Below are positions 45,633 to 53,952 of a DNA stretch of 64,000 nucleotides, piece after piece (the stretch's first letter is position 1; the number at the start of each line of letters is the position of its first letter). Where the stretch lies: positions 186,001 to 250,000 of the forward strand of contig NZ_LIQI01000006.1 of assembly GCF_001418105.1 (NCBI RefSeq), in the 5' to 3' direction. Under the pieces are notes generated by a model that was given only the letters and a program-made list of their open reading frames with translations, was not told the DNA's origin and ran no database searches. This stretch comes from Lacinutrix himadriensis. GTDB lineage: Bacteria > Bacteroidota > Bacteroidia > Flavobacteriales > Flavobacteriaceae. The translations under genes were made by a program, and so were the position numbers.

Positions 45633-46516
45633 GAAATTTATTTCCGTCTTGGCTTAAGATACCAGTCCTATTTTTTATCATTTTAGGCATTGTAGAGTAC
45701 TTTGTCGATTCTGGTACAAAGCCAGCATTTATAGAGAAACCAATTATTATGGTATTCTTACTACTCGTTTTACTAATATTAATTGCTACAGAAGCTATTG
45801 TAGGTTCTATGGCTAATATTCTATATCAAAGTTTAGACGAAGAAGGAAAAGCTAGATATGATGCATCACAAGTAAAAACATCCAAACTGGTTACTTGGGT
45901 AAACAAAACCTACACCAAATTACTAGGTGCTAAACCAATTCAAGAAGAGCACGAAATTATTCTAGATCATAATTACGATGGTATTAAAGAGCTAGATAAT
46001 GATCTTCCGCCTTGGTGGATTTACAGTTTTTATATTTCTATAGTATTCGCAATTGTATATTTTGCCAGATTCGAAATATTTAATGGTGAAAACCAGTATA
46101 TGGAACTAGAAGCAGAATACGCACAAGCAAAAATTGATATTGAAGAATACAAAAAAACAGCGAAGGATTTAGTTGATTTTAATACTGTAGAATTGTTAAC
46201 GGATGCTTCCGATTTAAATAATGGTAAAAAAACATTTACCGAAAACTGTGTTGCTTGTCATAAAGCTGATGGTGGTGGTGGAATTGGACCTAACCTAACA
46301 GATAAACATTGGATTTTAGGTGGAGGAATTAAAAATGTGTTTAAAACAATTTCGGAAGGTGGACGTGATGGAAAAGGAATGATTTCATGGAAACAGAGTT
46401 TAAAACCAGCTGAAATTGCGCAAGTAGCAAGTTATGTACTGCAATTTCAAGGAACCACACCTGCCGAACCAAAACCTGCAGAAGGCGATGTTTGGGAAGG
46501 CACTACAAAAGAATAG
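45629..46516 (+). CDS. ccoP: cbb3 oxidase diheme-type subunit CcoP, with one heme site
   Basis: The 295-residue protein has two N-terminal helices (about 10-30 and 38-60), a FixP N-terminal domain with DGIKELDNDLPPWW and a third helix (about 130-147), then one cytochrome c domain with CVACH (Cys 207, Cys 210, His 211) and the distal Met in GKGMISWKQSLKPAEIA. Most CcoP proteins carry two CxxCH sites; only one is present here, as in several Bacteroidota. It passes electrons from soluble or membrane cytochrome c to CcoO. Confidence 0.92.
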   Translation: MRNLFPSWLKIPVLFFIILGIVEYFVDSGTKPAFIEKPIIMVFLLLVLLILIATEAIVGSMANILYQSLDEEGKARYDASQVKTSKLVTWVNKTYTKLLGAKPIQEEHEIILDHNYDGIKELDNDLPPWWIYSFYISIVFAIVYFARFEIFNGENQYMELEAEYAQAKIDIEEYKKTAKDLVDFNTVELLTDASDLNNGKKTFTENCVACHKADGGGGIGPNLTDKHWILGGGIKNVFKTISEGGRDGKGMISWKQSLKPAEIAQVASYVLQFQGTTPAEPKPAEGDVWEGTTKE

Positions 46517-46530
46517 AACATTTTGAACAA

Positions 46531-46561
46531 GACCTATCCGTTTTTTAAAACCGGATAGGTC
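46531..46561 (+). other. Strong hairpin between ccoP and ccoG
   Basis: Arms GACCTATCCG and CGGATAGGTC form a perfect 10-bp stem around an 11-base A/T loop, 14 bases past the ccoP stop. No T-run follows, so it is not a classical terminator. It may protect the ccoNQP message or reduce readthrough. Confidence 0.6.
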
Positions 46562-46576
46562 TAAATAAAATAGATT

Positions 46577-48001
46577 TTGGAAACACCACAAAACGAATCT
46601 TTTAGAGACACCATTGGTACCATTAATGAAGAAGGTGGTCGTGCTTGGGTATACCCCAAAAAACCTAGTGGTAAATATTATAACAAGCGAAAAATAGTTA
46701 GCTACGGTTTACTTATTTTTCTTATTGCTGCTCCTTTTATTAAAATAAATGGCAACCAGTTTTTATTGTTTAATATTCTAGAACGTCGTTTCAACATTTT
46801 TGGTTTACCATTTTGGCCACAAGACTTTTACTTATTTGTAATGTCTATGCTAATTGGTATTGTATTTATCGCTTTGTTTACGGTAAGTTTTGGACGTGTT
46901 TTTTGTGGTTGGATTTGTCCGCAAACTATTTTTATGGAAATGGTTTTTAGACGTATTGAATATTGGATTGATGGCGATAGAAACAAACAACGCAAACTAG
47001 ACAAACAAGAATGGAATGCCGAAAAGATTAGAAAACGAGCTTTAAAATGGTTTATCTTTTTATTAATCTCCTTTGTAATTGCTAATGTTTTTTTAGCCTA
47101 TTTAATAGGAAGTGATAAACTAATAAAATATATAACTGGCAATCCGTTAGACCATTTAGGTACACTTTTTCCGCTTATTATTTTTACTGCTGTCTTCTAT
47201 TTTGTTTTCGCTTGGTTTAGAGAACAAGTATGTATTATAGCTTGTCCGTATGGTAGATTACAAAGTGTATTATTAGATAATAAATCTATTGTAGTTGCTT
47301 ATGATCATAAACGTGGTGAAGGAGAAAACGGACGAAAAAAATTTAGAAAAAACGAAGACAGAGAAGCACTTGGTCATGGAGACTGTATCGATTGTTTACA
47401 ATGTGTAAATGTTTGTCCTACAGGAATCGATATCAGAAATGGTACACAATTAGAATGTGTAAACTGTACTGCTTGTATTGATGAATGTGATCATATTATG
47501 GAAAGTATCAACCTTCCAAAAGGATTAATACGATTTGCTTCAGAAGATGAAATAGAAAAGAAAGAAAAATTCAAAATTACTGCAAGAATGAAAGGATATA
47601 TTGCTGTTCTTACTATTCTTACTGGTATGTTATGCGGAATGTTGCTTTTAAGAAATGACGTTGAAGCTACTGTTTTAAGACTTCCAGGGCAATTATTTGA
47701 GCATAAAGGAGAAAATATAATAAGTAACGTTTTCACCTTTAAACTTGTAAATAAAACAACGAAGGATATTGAAAACATAAAATTCAAACTTAGAAAACAA
47801 GAAGGGGAAATAAAAATGGTTTCCACTGCTGCTAATTTTGAAGTTCCTGCACAAGGTTTGGCAGAAGGAACCTTATTTATTGAAATAGATAAAAATAAAT
47901 TGAAAGGAGACAAAAACAAACTTATGATTGAGGTATATAGTGGCGATGAGATGATTGAAACCACTACTGTGAACTTTTTAGGGCCACGCAGTTATAATTA
48001 A
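46577..48001 (+). CDS. ccoG: Cytochrome c oxidase accessory protein CcoG (FixG/RdxA)
   Basis: The 474-residue product starts at TTG and has five helices and an N-terminal NapH-like part. Iron-sulphur motifs are clear: CGWICPQTIFMEM and CIIACPYGRLQ in the membrane part and two ferredoxin clusters CIDCLQCVNVCPTGID and CVNCTACIDECD (about 270-310). The C-terminus is an Ig-like IQ-type domain. CcoG is a cupric reductase that supports copper delivery to cbb3. It follows ccoP by 60 bases and precedes fixH. Confidence 0.95.
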   Translation: METPQNESFRDTIGTINEEGGRAWVYPKKPSGKYYNKRKIVSYGLLIFLIAAPFIKINGNQFLLFNILERRFNIFGLPFWPQDFYLFVMSMLIGIVFIALFTVSFGRVFCGWICPQTIFMEMVFRRIEYWIDGDRNKQRKLDKQEWNAEKIRKRALKWFIFLLISFVIANVFLAYLIGSDKLIKYITGNPLDHLGTLFPLIIFTAVFYFVFAWFREQVCIIACPYGRLQSVLLDNKSIVVAYDHKRGEGENGRKKFRKNEDREALGHGDCIDCLQCVNVCPTGIDIRNGTQLECVNCTACIDECDHIMESINLPKGLIRFASEDEIEKKEKFKITARMKGYIAVLTILTGMLCGMLLLRNDVEATVLRLPGQLFEHKGENIISNVFTFKLVNKTTKDIENIKFKLRKQEGEIKMVSTAANFEVPAQGLAEGTLFIEIDKNKLKGDKNKLMIEVYSGDEMIETTTVNFLGPRSYN

Positions 48002-48007
48002 AAAGAG

Positions 48008-48027
48008 ATTCCCTCCTTCGAGGGAAT
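48008..48027. repeat. REP-like palindrome, copy 3
   Basis: Arms ATTCCCTC and GAGGGAAT around CTTC form a perfect 8-bp stem. It lies inside the cco operon, in the 43-base gap between ccoG and fixH. Confidence 0.65.
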
Positions 48028-48044
48028 AAAAAAATAAATTTGCA

Positions 48045-48491
48045 ATGAAAATAAATTGGGGAACAGGAATCGTAATCGCTTTTGTAGCATTTATAAGCTT
48101 CATCATGTATTTTATTATCACCATGATGACAGATAGTAAATATGACCATGATTTAGTAACCGAAGATTACTATAAACAAGAATTACAGTTTCAAGATGAT
48201 ATTAATAAAGAAACAAATGCGCAAGATTTAGCAGAAAACCTAAGCTGGAAAAAAACAGCAGAAGGTGTTATTATTATATTCCCAGAAAACCTTCAAAAAG
48301 AAAATATTACAGGAAAAGTGTTCCTATATAGACCATCTAATAAACAATTTGATTTTGAAATTCCGATTTCACTATCAAACCACAATTTGCTCATACCTGA
48401 CAAACGTTTGTTAGATGGTCGTTGGAACATTAAAGTAGATTGGCAATATAACGGAAAAAACTATCTCTACAAAAAAGAGATTATTTACTAA
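48045..48491 (+). CDS. FixH family protein
   Basis: The 148-residue protein has one N-terminal helix (about 7-29; TGIVIAFVAFISFIMYFI) and a periplasmic beta-rich domain with the DHDLVTEDYYKQELQFQ segment typical of FixH. FixH is required for cbb3 assembly, probably in copper handling. It lies between ccoG and the TauE/SafE-like gene, 11 bases before the latter. Confidence 0.9.
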   Translation: MKINWGTGIVIAFVAFISFIMYFIITMMTDSKYDHDLVTEDYYKQELQFQDDINKETNAQDLAENLSWKKTAEGVIIIFPENLQKENITGKVFLYRPSNKQFDFEIPISLSNHNLLIPDKRLLDGRWNIKVDWQYNGKNYLYKKEIIY

Positions 48492-48502
48492 AACAGCAAA
48501 GT

Positions 48503-49204
48503 ATGCTTTGGTCTGCACTCATTTTCGGATTACTAGGAAGTTTCCATTGCGTTGGTATGTGTGGTCCTATTGCATTTATGCTACCAGTAGACAGAACTAA
48601 TTCTACAAAAAAAGTAATACAAATATTCACGTATCATTTTGGTCGATTGTTAGCATATTCGCTAATTGGTTTATTCTTCGGCTTGGTTGGTAAAAGTCTT
48701 TATATCTTTGGAATCCAGCAACAACTATCTATTTTTTTAGGGATTCTGATGATAGTTGTTGTGGTGATTCCCTCAAGAATATTTAACAAATACAACTTCT
48801 CAAAACCTATTTATAAAATCATTTCCAAAGTAAAATCTTCTTTAGGTAAAGCTTTAAAAAAGAAAACTGCAGATACCTTTTTAACTATTGGTTTTTTAAA
48901 TGGATTTTTACCTTGCGGACTAGTATATATGGCTGTTTTTGCTTCATTAGCAATGCAAAGCGCATGGCAAGGAAGTTTATATATGGCGTTGTTTGGTTTA
49001 GGTACCATCCCATTAATGACTTCTGCTATTTATTTAGGTAAATTTTTAAATACCAAAATGAAGCAACGTATTCAAAAAGGGATTCCTATTTTTGTAGTAA
49101 TTATAGGATTATTATTTATTCTTCGTGGTTTAGGTTTAGGTATTCCGTACCTCTCTCCTGCTCCAATAGTTGATATTGCATCTAGTGCAATAGATTGTCA
49201 CTAA
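48503..49204 (+). CDS. TauE/SafE-family membrane protein of the cco cluster
   Basis: The 233-residue protein has about six helices. Its first helix contains LLGSFHCVGMCGPIAF (His 15, Cys 16, Cys 20), a conserved metal-binding-like motif, and a second motif LNGFLPCGLVYMA follows near residue 130. This subgroup (sometimes named CcoH or SafE-like) regularly sits at the end of cbb3 assembly clusters and is thought to supply copper. It is the last cco gene. Confidence 0.85.
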   Translation: MLWSALIFGLLGSFHCVGMCGPIAFMLPVDRTNSTKKVIQIFTYHFGRLLAYSLIGLFFGLVGKSLYIFGIQQQLSIFLGILMIVVVVIPSRIFNKYNFSKPIYKIISKVKSSLGKALKKKTADTFLTIGFLNGFLPCGLVYMAVFASLAMQSAWQGSLYMALFGLGTIPLMTSAIYLGKFLNTKMKQRIQKGIPIFVVIIGLLFILRGLGLGIPYLSPAPIVDIASSAIDCH

Positions 49205-49254
49205 ATTAGTGGCTTTTTATAAAGCGTACTTCCTATTCATATAACAATACAAAA

Positions 49255-50691
49255 ATGCCCTTCATGGACAATTCGCATAAACTGCAATTAAGTAAAGAAG
49301 AAATGAAACAATATGGTTATCAAGTAATTGATACTATTGTTGAACATTTTGATACCGAAAATTCTAAAAAACCAGTTTCACTAGCTTCTAGAGAAGAAAT
49401 GGATTTGCTTTTTAAAACGGAAGCTCCTGAAGAACCTACCAATTATAAAGAAGTATTAGACTTTGTTACTGCAAAAGTATTACCAAATAGTAGTATTGTT
49501 ACCCATCCAAAATCTTATTCTTTTGTTCCAGGACCAAGCAATTTTGTTAGTGTTATGGCAGATACGTTAGCTACAGGTTTCAATATATTTTCTGGAGGTT
49601 GGGCTGCTTCTCCTGCTGCTGCAGAATTAGAAATTGTAACTATGAACTGGTTATTAAAACTATTTAAATTTCCGACTACAAAAGGTGGTGGAATTTTCAC
49701 CAGTGGTGGCTCTATGGCAAATCTAACCGCTTTAGTTACCGCAAGAAGACAACGTTGTGGCGACGATTTTTCGAAAGCTATTATTTATCTTTCCGATCAA
49801 GCACACTCTTCTAATATAAAAGCAATTCGTGTTTTAGGATTTAAAAAAGAACAAATACGAATTATCCCTACCGATATCGAATTTAAAATGGCCATTAATA
49901 AACTTAAAAATGCCATTGCCAAAGATCGATTAGAAGGCTTACAACCGTTTTGTATTATCGCTTCCGCTGGAACAACAAATACAGGAACTGTAGATCCTTT
50001 AAACGAAATTGCTAAAATATGTAAGACCGAAAAACTTTGGTTTCATATTGATGGTGCCTATGGTGGAGCTGCTATTTTATCCAAAAAAGGAAGCAAACTT
50101 TTAAAAGGAATTGAAAAGGCGGATTCTGTGGCAATAGATCCGCATAAATGGTTATACCAACCTTATGAAATGGGTTGTTTATTAGTTAGAAATCACAAAT
50201 GGCTAAGTGAAACTTTTACCGAAAAACCAGAGTATTTAAGAGATATTGAAGGAAATCAATCGGAAATAAATTTTTACGATCATGGTATTCAACTTACAAG
50301 GCGTTTTAGAGCTTTAAAGTTTTATATGTCGATGAAAACCTTCGGACTTTCCGCATTTAAAAAAGCGGTTTCCTATTCTATTGATTTAGCCGAAGAGGTA
50401 GAAGCCGATTTACGAAAAAGTGCAAATTGGGAAGTAGTATCTCCAGCTACACTTGCCGTAATTAATTTTAGATACAATCCCATAGGAAAAAATTATTCTG
50501 AAAAACAGTTAGACGCTATCAATCAAGAAATTTCTAAAAGAGTGGTAGACTCTAGAGAAGCTTTATTAGTAACTACCGTTTTACAAAATCAAGTGGTTTT
50601 ACGCATGTGTTTAATAAACCCAAGAACTACATTTGAAGATGTAAAAGACACGCTAAAATCTTGTGAAGCTTTTGCTTTGGAAATTATTTAA
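49255..50691 (+). CDS. PLP-dependent amino-acid decarboxylase (group II)
   Basis: The 478-residue enzyme belongs to the DDC/GadB-like fold-type I group. The PLP lysine is Lys 298 in VAIDPHKWLYQP, with the aspartate motif FHIDGAYGGAA before it. Substrate may be an aromatic amino acid, glutamate or aspartate; the sequence does not settle this. The gene sits between cco and the CBS gene without shared motifs. An ATG at codon 4 is an alternative start. Confidence 0.9.
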   Translation: MPFMDNSHKLQLSKEEMKQYGYQVIDTIVEHFDTENSKKPVSLASREEMDLLFKTEAPEEPTNYKEVLDFVTAKVLPNSSIVTHPKSYSFVPGPSNFVSVMADTLATGFNIFSGGWAASPAAAELEIVTMNWLLKLFKFPTTKGGGIFTSGGSMANLTALVTARRQRCGDDFSKAIIYLSDQAHSSNIKAIRVLGFKKEQIRIIPTDIEFKMAINKLKNAIAKDRLEGLQPFCIIASAGTTNTGTVDPLNEIAKICKTEKLWFHIDGAYGGAAILSKKGSKLLKGIEKADSVAIDPHKWLYQPYEMGCLLVRNHKWLSETFTEKPEYLRDIEGNQSEINFYDHGIQLTRRFRALKFYMSMKTFGLSAFKKAVSYSIDLAEEVEADLRKSANWEVVSPATLAVINFRYNPIGKNYSEKQLDAINQEISKRVVDSREALLVTTVLQNQVVLRMCLINPRTTFEDVKDTLKSCEAFALEII

Positions 50692-50717
50692 TTTTCGTTT
50701 AAAACAATTGGTTTAAC

Positions 50718-50760
50718 TGACTTTTATCATATTTATTTTTTGCGTTTTAAACTATCTTTA
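50718..50760 (+). promoter_or_regulatory. Fnr-type promoter of the CBS-domain gene
   Basis: TGACTTTTATCA (TGA-N6-TCA, 50718-50729) precedes TATCTTTA (50753-50760) with centre-to-centre distance 33.0 bp, the same as for the cco, ccoI, nirK and universal-stress promoters. The -7 element is identical to that of the universal-stress gene. Confidence 0.72.
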
Positions 50761-50785
50761 GTATAGAATTTAAAACCAAGATATT

Positions 50786-51205
50786 ATGAGAAAAAGAATA
50801 CCAGTTTCGACTATTATGACAAGAGATGTAATTACACTTAATCATACCGATGATTTAGATGTAGCTGAAAAATTATTCAAAAAAAATAATATTCGTCATA
50901 TTCCAGTGGTAAGCGGAGAGAAAATAATTGGTATGTTAAGTTATACCGATTTATTACGAATTAGTTTTGCCGATGCTATTGATGAAGACGAAAATGATGT
51001 GGATACCGTAGTATATAATATGTTTACTATAGAACAAGTAATGGCAAAAAATTTAACAAGTATTACTTCAAATACAACCATTAAAGAAGTTGCAGAAATA
51101 TTAGCAGAAAAAGAATTTCATGCATTACCTGTAGTAGATAATGACAAGTTAATTGGAATTGTTACTACTACAGATTTAATAAACTACTTGATAGAACAGT
51201 TTTAA
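50786..51205 (+). CDS. Tandem CBS-domain protein
   Basis: The 139-residue cytosolic protein consists of two CBS repeats (about 1-65 and 75-139), with the paired MTRDVITL... IRHIPVVSGEKIIGMLSYTDLL and FHALPVVDNDKLIGIVTTTDLI motifs (each quoted in part). CBS pairs bind adenine nucleotides and sense energy state. Standalone CBS proteins are common in low-oxygen regulons. An Fnr-type promoter precedes it and a terminator follows, so it is monocistronic. Confidence 0.93.
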   Translation: MRKRIPVSTIMTRDVITLNHTDDLDVAEKLFKKNNIRHIPVVSGEKIIGMLSYTDLLRISFADAIDEDENDVDTVVYNMFTIEQVMAKNLTSITSNTTIKEVAEILAEKEFHALPVVDNDKLIGIVTTTDLINYLIEQF

Positions 51206-51225
51206 CATATAGGTAACAAAATAGG

Positions 51226-51258
51226 AAATCGCTTGGTAAAAATGCCAAGCGATTTTTT
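51226..51258 (+). terminator. Intrinsic terminator after the CBS-domain gene
   Basis: Arms AAATCGCTTGG and CCAAGCGATTT around TAAAAATG, followed by T. Confidence 0.88.
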
Positions 51259-51273
51259 TAACAAATAATTAAT

Positions 51274-51313
51274 TAGGATAAATATGTCTTAATTAGAATA
51301 TTGTTTATCTTTG
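51274..51313 (+). promoter_or_regulatory. Promoter and candidate operator of the Rrf2 gene
   Basis: The -7 element TATCTTTG (51306-51313) matches TAnnTTTG. The partial palindrome TAGGATAAATATGTCTTA (51274-51291) overlaps the -33 position and shares its left arm TAGGATAAA with a site upstream of the RIC gene (51788-51803). Confidence 0.5.
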
Positions 51314-51334
51314 TAAAAGAAAAAAAAGAATTAT

Positions 51335-51769
51335 ATGTTTTCAAAAGCTTGTGAGTATGGAATAAGAGCATCTATTTTTATTGCGAAAAATTCGTTTGAA
51401 GGGAAACTAGTTTCTCCTAAAGAAATTTCGGAAGAAATAAACTCTCCTAAAGCTTTTACGGCAAAAATTTTACAAGCATTAGTTAGACATGATCTTATTA
51501 AATCTGTAAAAGGTGCTTATGGCGGTTTTATTATTGATAAAGATACTATTGCATCCATAAAACTTACTCAAATAGTAGAAGCTATTGATGGTGACAAAAT
51601 TTATAGTGGTTGCGGATTAGGTTTAGAGAAATGCGATGAGAATCATCCCTGTCCTATGCATGATAAATTCAAAGTGATACGTGATGAATTAAAGCACATG
51701 TTAGAAACTACTAATTTAGAAGAACTAGCATTAGGCATAAAATCTGGAGCTTCCTTTTTAAAGATCTAA
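51335..51769 (+). CDS. Rrf2-family transcriptional regulator
   Basis: The 144-residue protein has an N-terminal winged helix (about 1-70; KACEYGIRASIFIA, SPKEISEEINSPKAFTAKIL, VKGAYGGFII) and three cysteines in GCGLGLEKCDENHPCPMHD, the iron-sulphur ligands of the Rrf2/NsrR/IscR group. It probably senses NO or iron-sulphur status. The RIC/ScdA repair gene lies 123 bases downstream. Similar operator-like sequences lie before both genes. Confidence 0.9.
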   Translation: MFSKACEYGIRASIFIAKNSFEGKLVSPKEISEEINSPKAFTAKILQALVRHDLIKSVKGAYGGFIIDKDTIASIKLTQIVEAIDGDKIYSGCGLGLEKCDENHPCPMHDKFKVIRDELKHMLETTNLEELALGIKSGASFLKI

Positions 51770-51787
51770 AAAAAATTTGAATATAAA

Positions 51788-51803
51788 TAGGATAAAATTA
51801 TCC
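51788..51803 (+). promoter_or_regulatory. Candidate Rrf2 operator upstream of the RIC gene
   Basis: TAGGATAAAATTATCC contains a perfect 6-bp inverted repeat (GGATAA / TTATCC). The same left arm is found in the Rrf2 promoter. No clear -7 element follows at the normal distance. Confidence 0.4.
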
Positions 51804-51892
51804 GAAATAAAAAAAGCCTTAACGCTCTTAATAAATAAAAAATCAAGCAGATCAAAGGCTAACATTTTTACCAATATTAAAACAAACACATT

Positions 51893-52624
51893 ATGGAAAC
51901 ATTACAAAAAAATACGCAGAAACAAATAGGTGAATTTGTAGCAGACGACTTTAGAACTGCTGCTGTTTTTTCAAAATACAAAATAGATTTCTGCTGTAAT
52001 GGTAACAGAACGATTGAAGAAGCTTGCGAGAAAAAAGGAATAGATAGCAATAGGTTAGCCGAAGAATTAGAGGCTGTTTTAAACTCGAAAACGGATCAAT
52101 CTATAGATTACAAATCTTGGCCTTTAGATTTACTAGCAGAATATATTGAAAAGAAACACCATAGATATGTGGAAGAGAAAATCCCTGTTTTACGTCAGTT
52201 TTTAGATAAACTTTGTCGTGTACACGGCGAGCGTCACCCAGAACTGTTTAAAATAAACGAATTATTTACGGCTTCTGCTGACGAATTAACAGCACACATG
52301 AAAAAAGAAGAACTCATCCTCTTCCCTTTTGTAAAAAGAATGGTGAAGGCAAAACTAGATCACGTAGCAATACAATCACCACAATTTGGAACCGTTGAAA
52401 ATCCAATTGCCATGATGATGCATGAGCACGATACCGAAGGAGAACGCTTTAGAGAAATAGCAGAACTTACCGATAATTATACGCCACCAGCAGATGCTTG
52501 TAACACCTATAAAGTAACTTTTGCAATGCTGGATGAGTTTGAAAAAGATTTGCATTTACACATACATTTGGAAAATAATATTTTATTTCCGGAAGCAATA
52601 AAACTAGAGCAACAATTTGATTAA
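51893..52624 (+). CDS. Iron-sulphur cluster repair di-iron protein RIC (ScdA/YtfE)
   Basis: The 243-residue protein has the ScdA N-terminal domain (DFRTAAVFSKYKIDFCCNGNRTIEEACEKKG, quoted in part by motif) and a hemerythrin-like four-helix bundle with His/Glu iron ligands: KKHHRYVEEKIP, MKKEELILFPFVKRM, MMHEHDTEGERF and HLHIHLENNILFPEA. RIC repairs iron-sulphur clusters damaged by NO or oxidation. It sits just after the Rrf2 regulator and before a terminator. Confidence 0.93.
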   Translation: METLQKNTQKQIGEFVADDFRTAAVFSKYKIDFCCNGNRTIEEACEKKGIDSNRLAEELEAVLNSKTDQSIDYKSWPLDLLAEYIEKKHHRYVEEKIPVLRQFLDKLCRVHGERHPELFKINELFTASADELTAHMKKEELILFPFVKRMVKAKLDHVAIQSPQFGTVENPIAMMMHEHDTEGERFREIAELTDNYTPPADACNTYKVTFAMLDEFEKDLHLHIHLENNILFPEAIKLEQQFD

Positions 52625-52657
52625 TAGCAATTTATAATTTGTAACTTTAGTACTTAG

Positions 52658-52698
52658 AAAATCCTGGAACATTTCCCTAAACATGTTCCGGGATTTTT
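52658..52698 (+). terminator. Intrinsic terminator after the RIC gene
   Basis: Arms AAAATCCTGGAACAT and ATGTTCCGGGATTTT (one G-U pair) followed by T. Confidence 0.88.
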
Positions 52699-52740
52699 AT
52701 TAATACATACCCCTTTACGTAAAGATTATTTTTTATTATA

Positions 52741-53952
52741 ATGCAAAAAAAACTAATTCTTGTTTGTTTAATTAACTTCTTCATTGCAGCTCTAATGGGG
52801 TTAGCGCTACGATTTTCGGTTATCGAATCTATTGGTTTAAATTATCGCTTTTTAACACACGCACATTCGCATGTTGCCATGTTAGGTTGGGTTTATCTCA
52901 TGTTGTTTACACTTATTGTACATTATTTTATTCCAGATAAAAAACCTATTTATAGTCGTTTATTTTGGCTGACCGAATTTGCTGTTATTGGCATGATGAT
53001 CAGCTTTCCCTTTCAAGGGTATGCTACAGTTTCCATTTCCTTTTCTACCTTACATATATTTTGTAGTTACTATTTTGCTTATCTCATTTGGAAAAACCAC
53101 AAAACCGAATCGGTAGTAACCAACAAACTACTAAAGGCTTCGCTCCTATTTATGGTGCTTTCTACACTTGGTGTTTGGTGTTTGGGACCAGCGGTTTCGA
53201 TACTCGGACAAGCATCTGCTTTTTACCAAATAGCCATTCAGTTCTTTTTACATTTTCAGTTTAACGGTTGGTTTTTAATTGCTGTTATTGCTGTGTTTTT
53301 TCATTTACTTCAGATTGAAGACTCTAAACTTTTTAGAGTATTCTTCAGCCTATTAATTGCTTCTACTATTTTAACTTTTGCTTTACCAGTGCAATGGTTT
53401 GCACCACATAAAACACTACTTTTTATTAATGCAGTTGGTATCTTTTTACAACTTGCTAGCCTTTATACCTTTTTAAAAATTATCAAGCCTAATCTGTTGA
53501 ACCATGTAAGCGCAAAGCCTAAAATAGTACTCTATCTCTATTTTTTTAGTGTCGTATGTTTTTGCCTAAAAACACTTTTACAAGCACTTACTCTTATTCC
53601 TGAGTTTTCACTAGTGGTATTCGAACATCGCAACTTTATAATTGGATTTATTCATTTAATGATGCTTGGTATTATTAGTGGTTTCTTATTTTCGTTTATA
53701 TTAAACACTCGCTTAGTCCGATTTACAAAATCGTTATATATAGGGATTTACAGTTTTCTTTTAGGCTTCCTATTAACCGAAATGCTATTACTTATTCAAG
53801 GTTGTAAATTTTACTTTGGAGAAGGAATTCTTACCAATTACTATCTTTTATTATTTCTATTTAGTATTTTATTACCACTAGGAATTCTTTTTATTTTATT
53901 ACATATTATTAAAACAAAACAAGATGCAACACAAACCACAAAAACGTCATAA
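52741..53952 (+). CDS. His-rich polytopic membrane protein of the NO-response cluster
   Basis: The 403-residue protein has about eleven to twelve helices and no signal peptide. Histidines cluster at helix ends: LTHAHSHVAMLGW (His 40, 42, 44), His 105, FFLHFQFNGWF (His 171), His 188 and IGFIHLMMLGIISG (His 305). The HVxxLGW style resembles heme-ligand motifs in the heme-copper/NO-reductase superfamily (compare HVHVGALAW in CcoN) but the full set of CuB ligands is not evident. I do not recognise a named family. It overlaps the hemerythrin gene by 29 bases and follows the RIC gene, which points to NO or oxygen handling. Confidence 0.75.
   Translation: MQKKLILVCLINFFIAALMGLALRFSVIESIGLNYRFLTHAHSHVAMLGWVYLMLFTLIVHYFIPDKKPIYSRLFWLTEFAVIGMMISFPFQGYATVSISFSTLHIFCSYYFAYLIWKNHKTESVVTNKLLKASLLFMVLSTLGVWCLGPAVSILGQASAFYQIAIQFFLHFQFNGWFLIAVIAVFFHLLQIEDSKLFRVFFSLLIASTILTFALPVQWFAPHKTLLFINAVGIFLQLASLYTFLKIIKPNLLNHVSAKPKIVLYLYFFSVVCFCLKTLLQALTLIPEFSLVVFEHRNFIIGFIHLMMLGIISGFLFSFILNTRLVRFTKSLYIGIYSFLLGFLLTEMLLLIQGCKFYFGEGILTNYYLLLFLFSILLPLGILFILLHIIKTKQDATQTTKTS

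Noticed and set aside
47491-47964. Antisense open frame of 157 codons within ccoG
   Set aside because: It mirrors the ccoG coding frame, has low-complexity Ser/Ile/Leu content and no start context or homology that I recognise.
51815-51860. AGCCTT/AAGGCT long-range stem upstream of the RIC gene, considered as a riboswitch
   Set aside because: The stem is only six base pairs with a 34-base AT-rich loop; no known riboswitch or attenuator core is visible.
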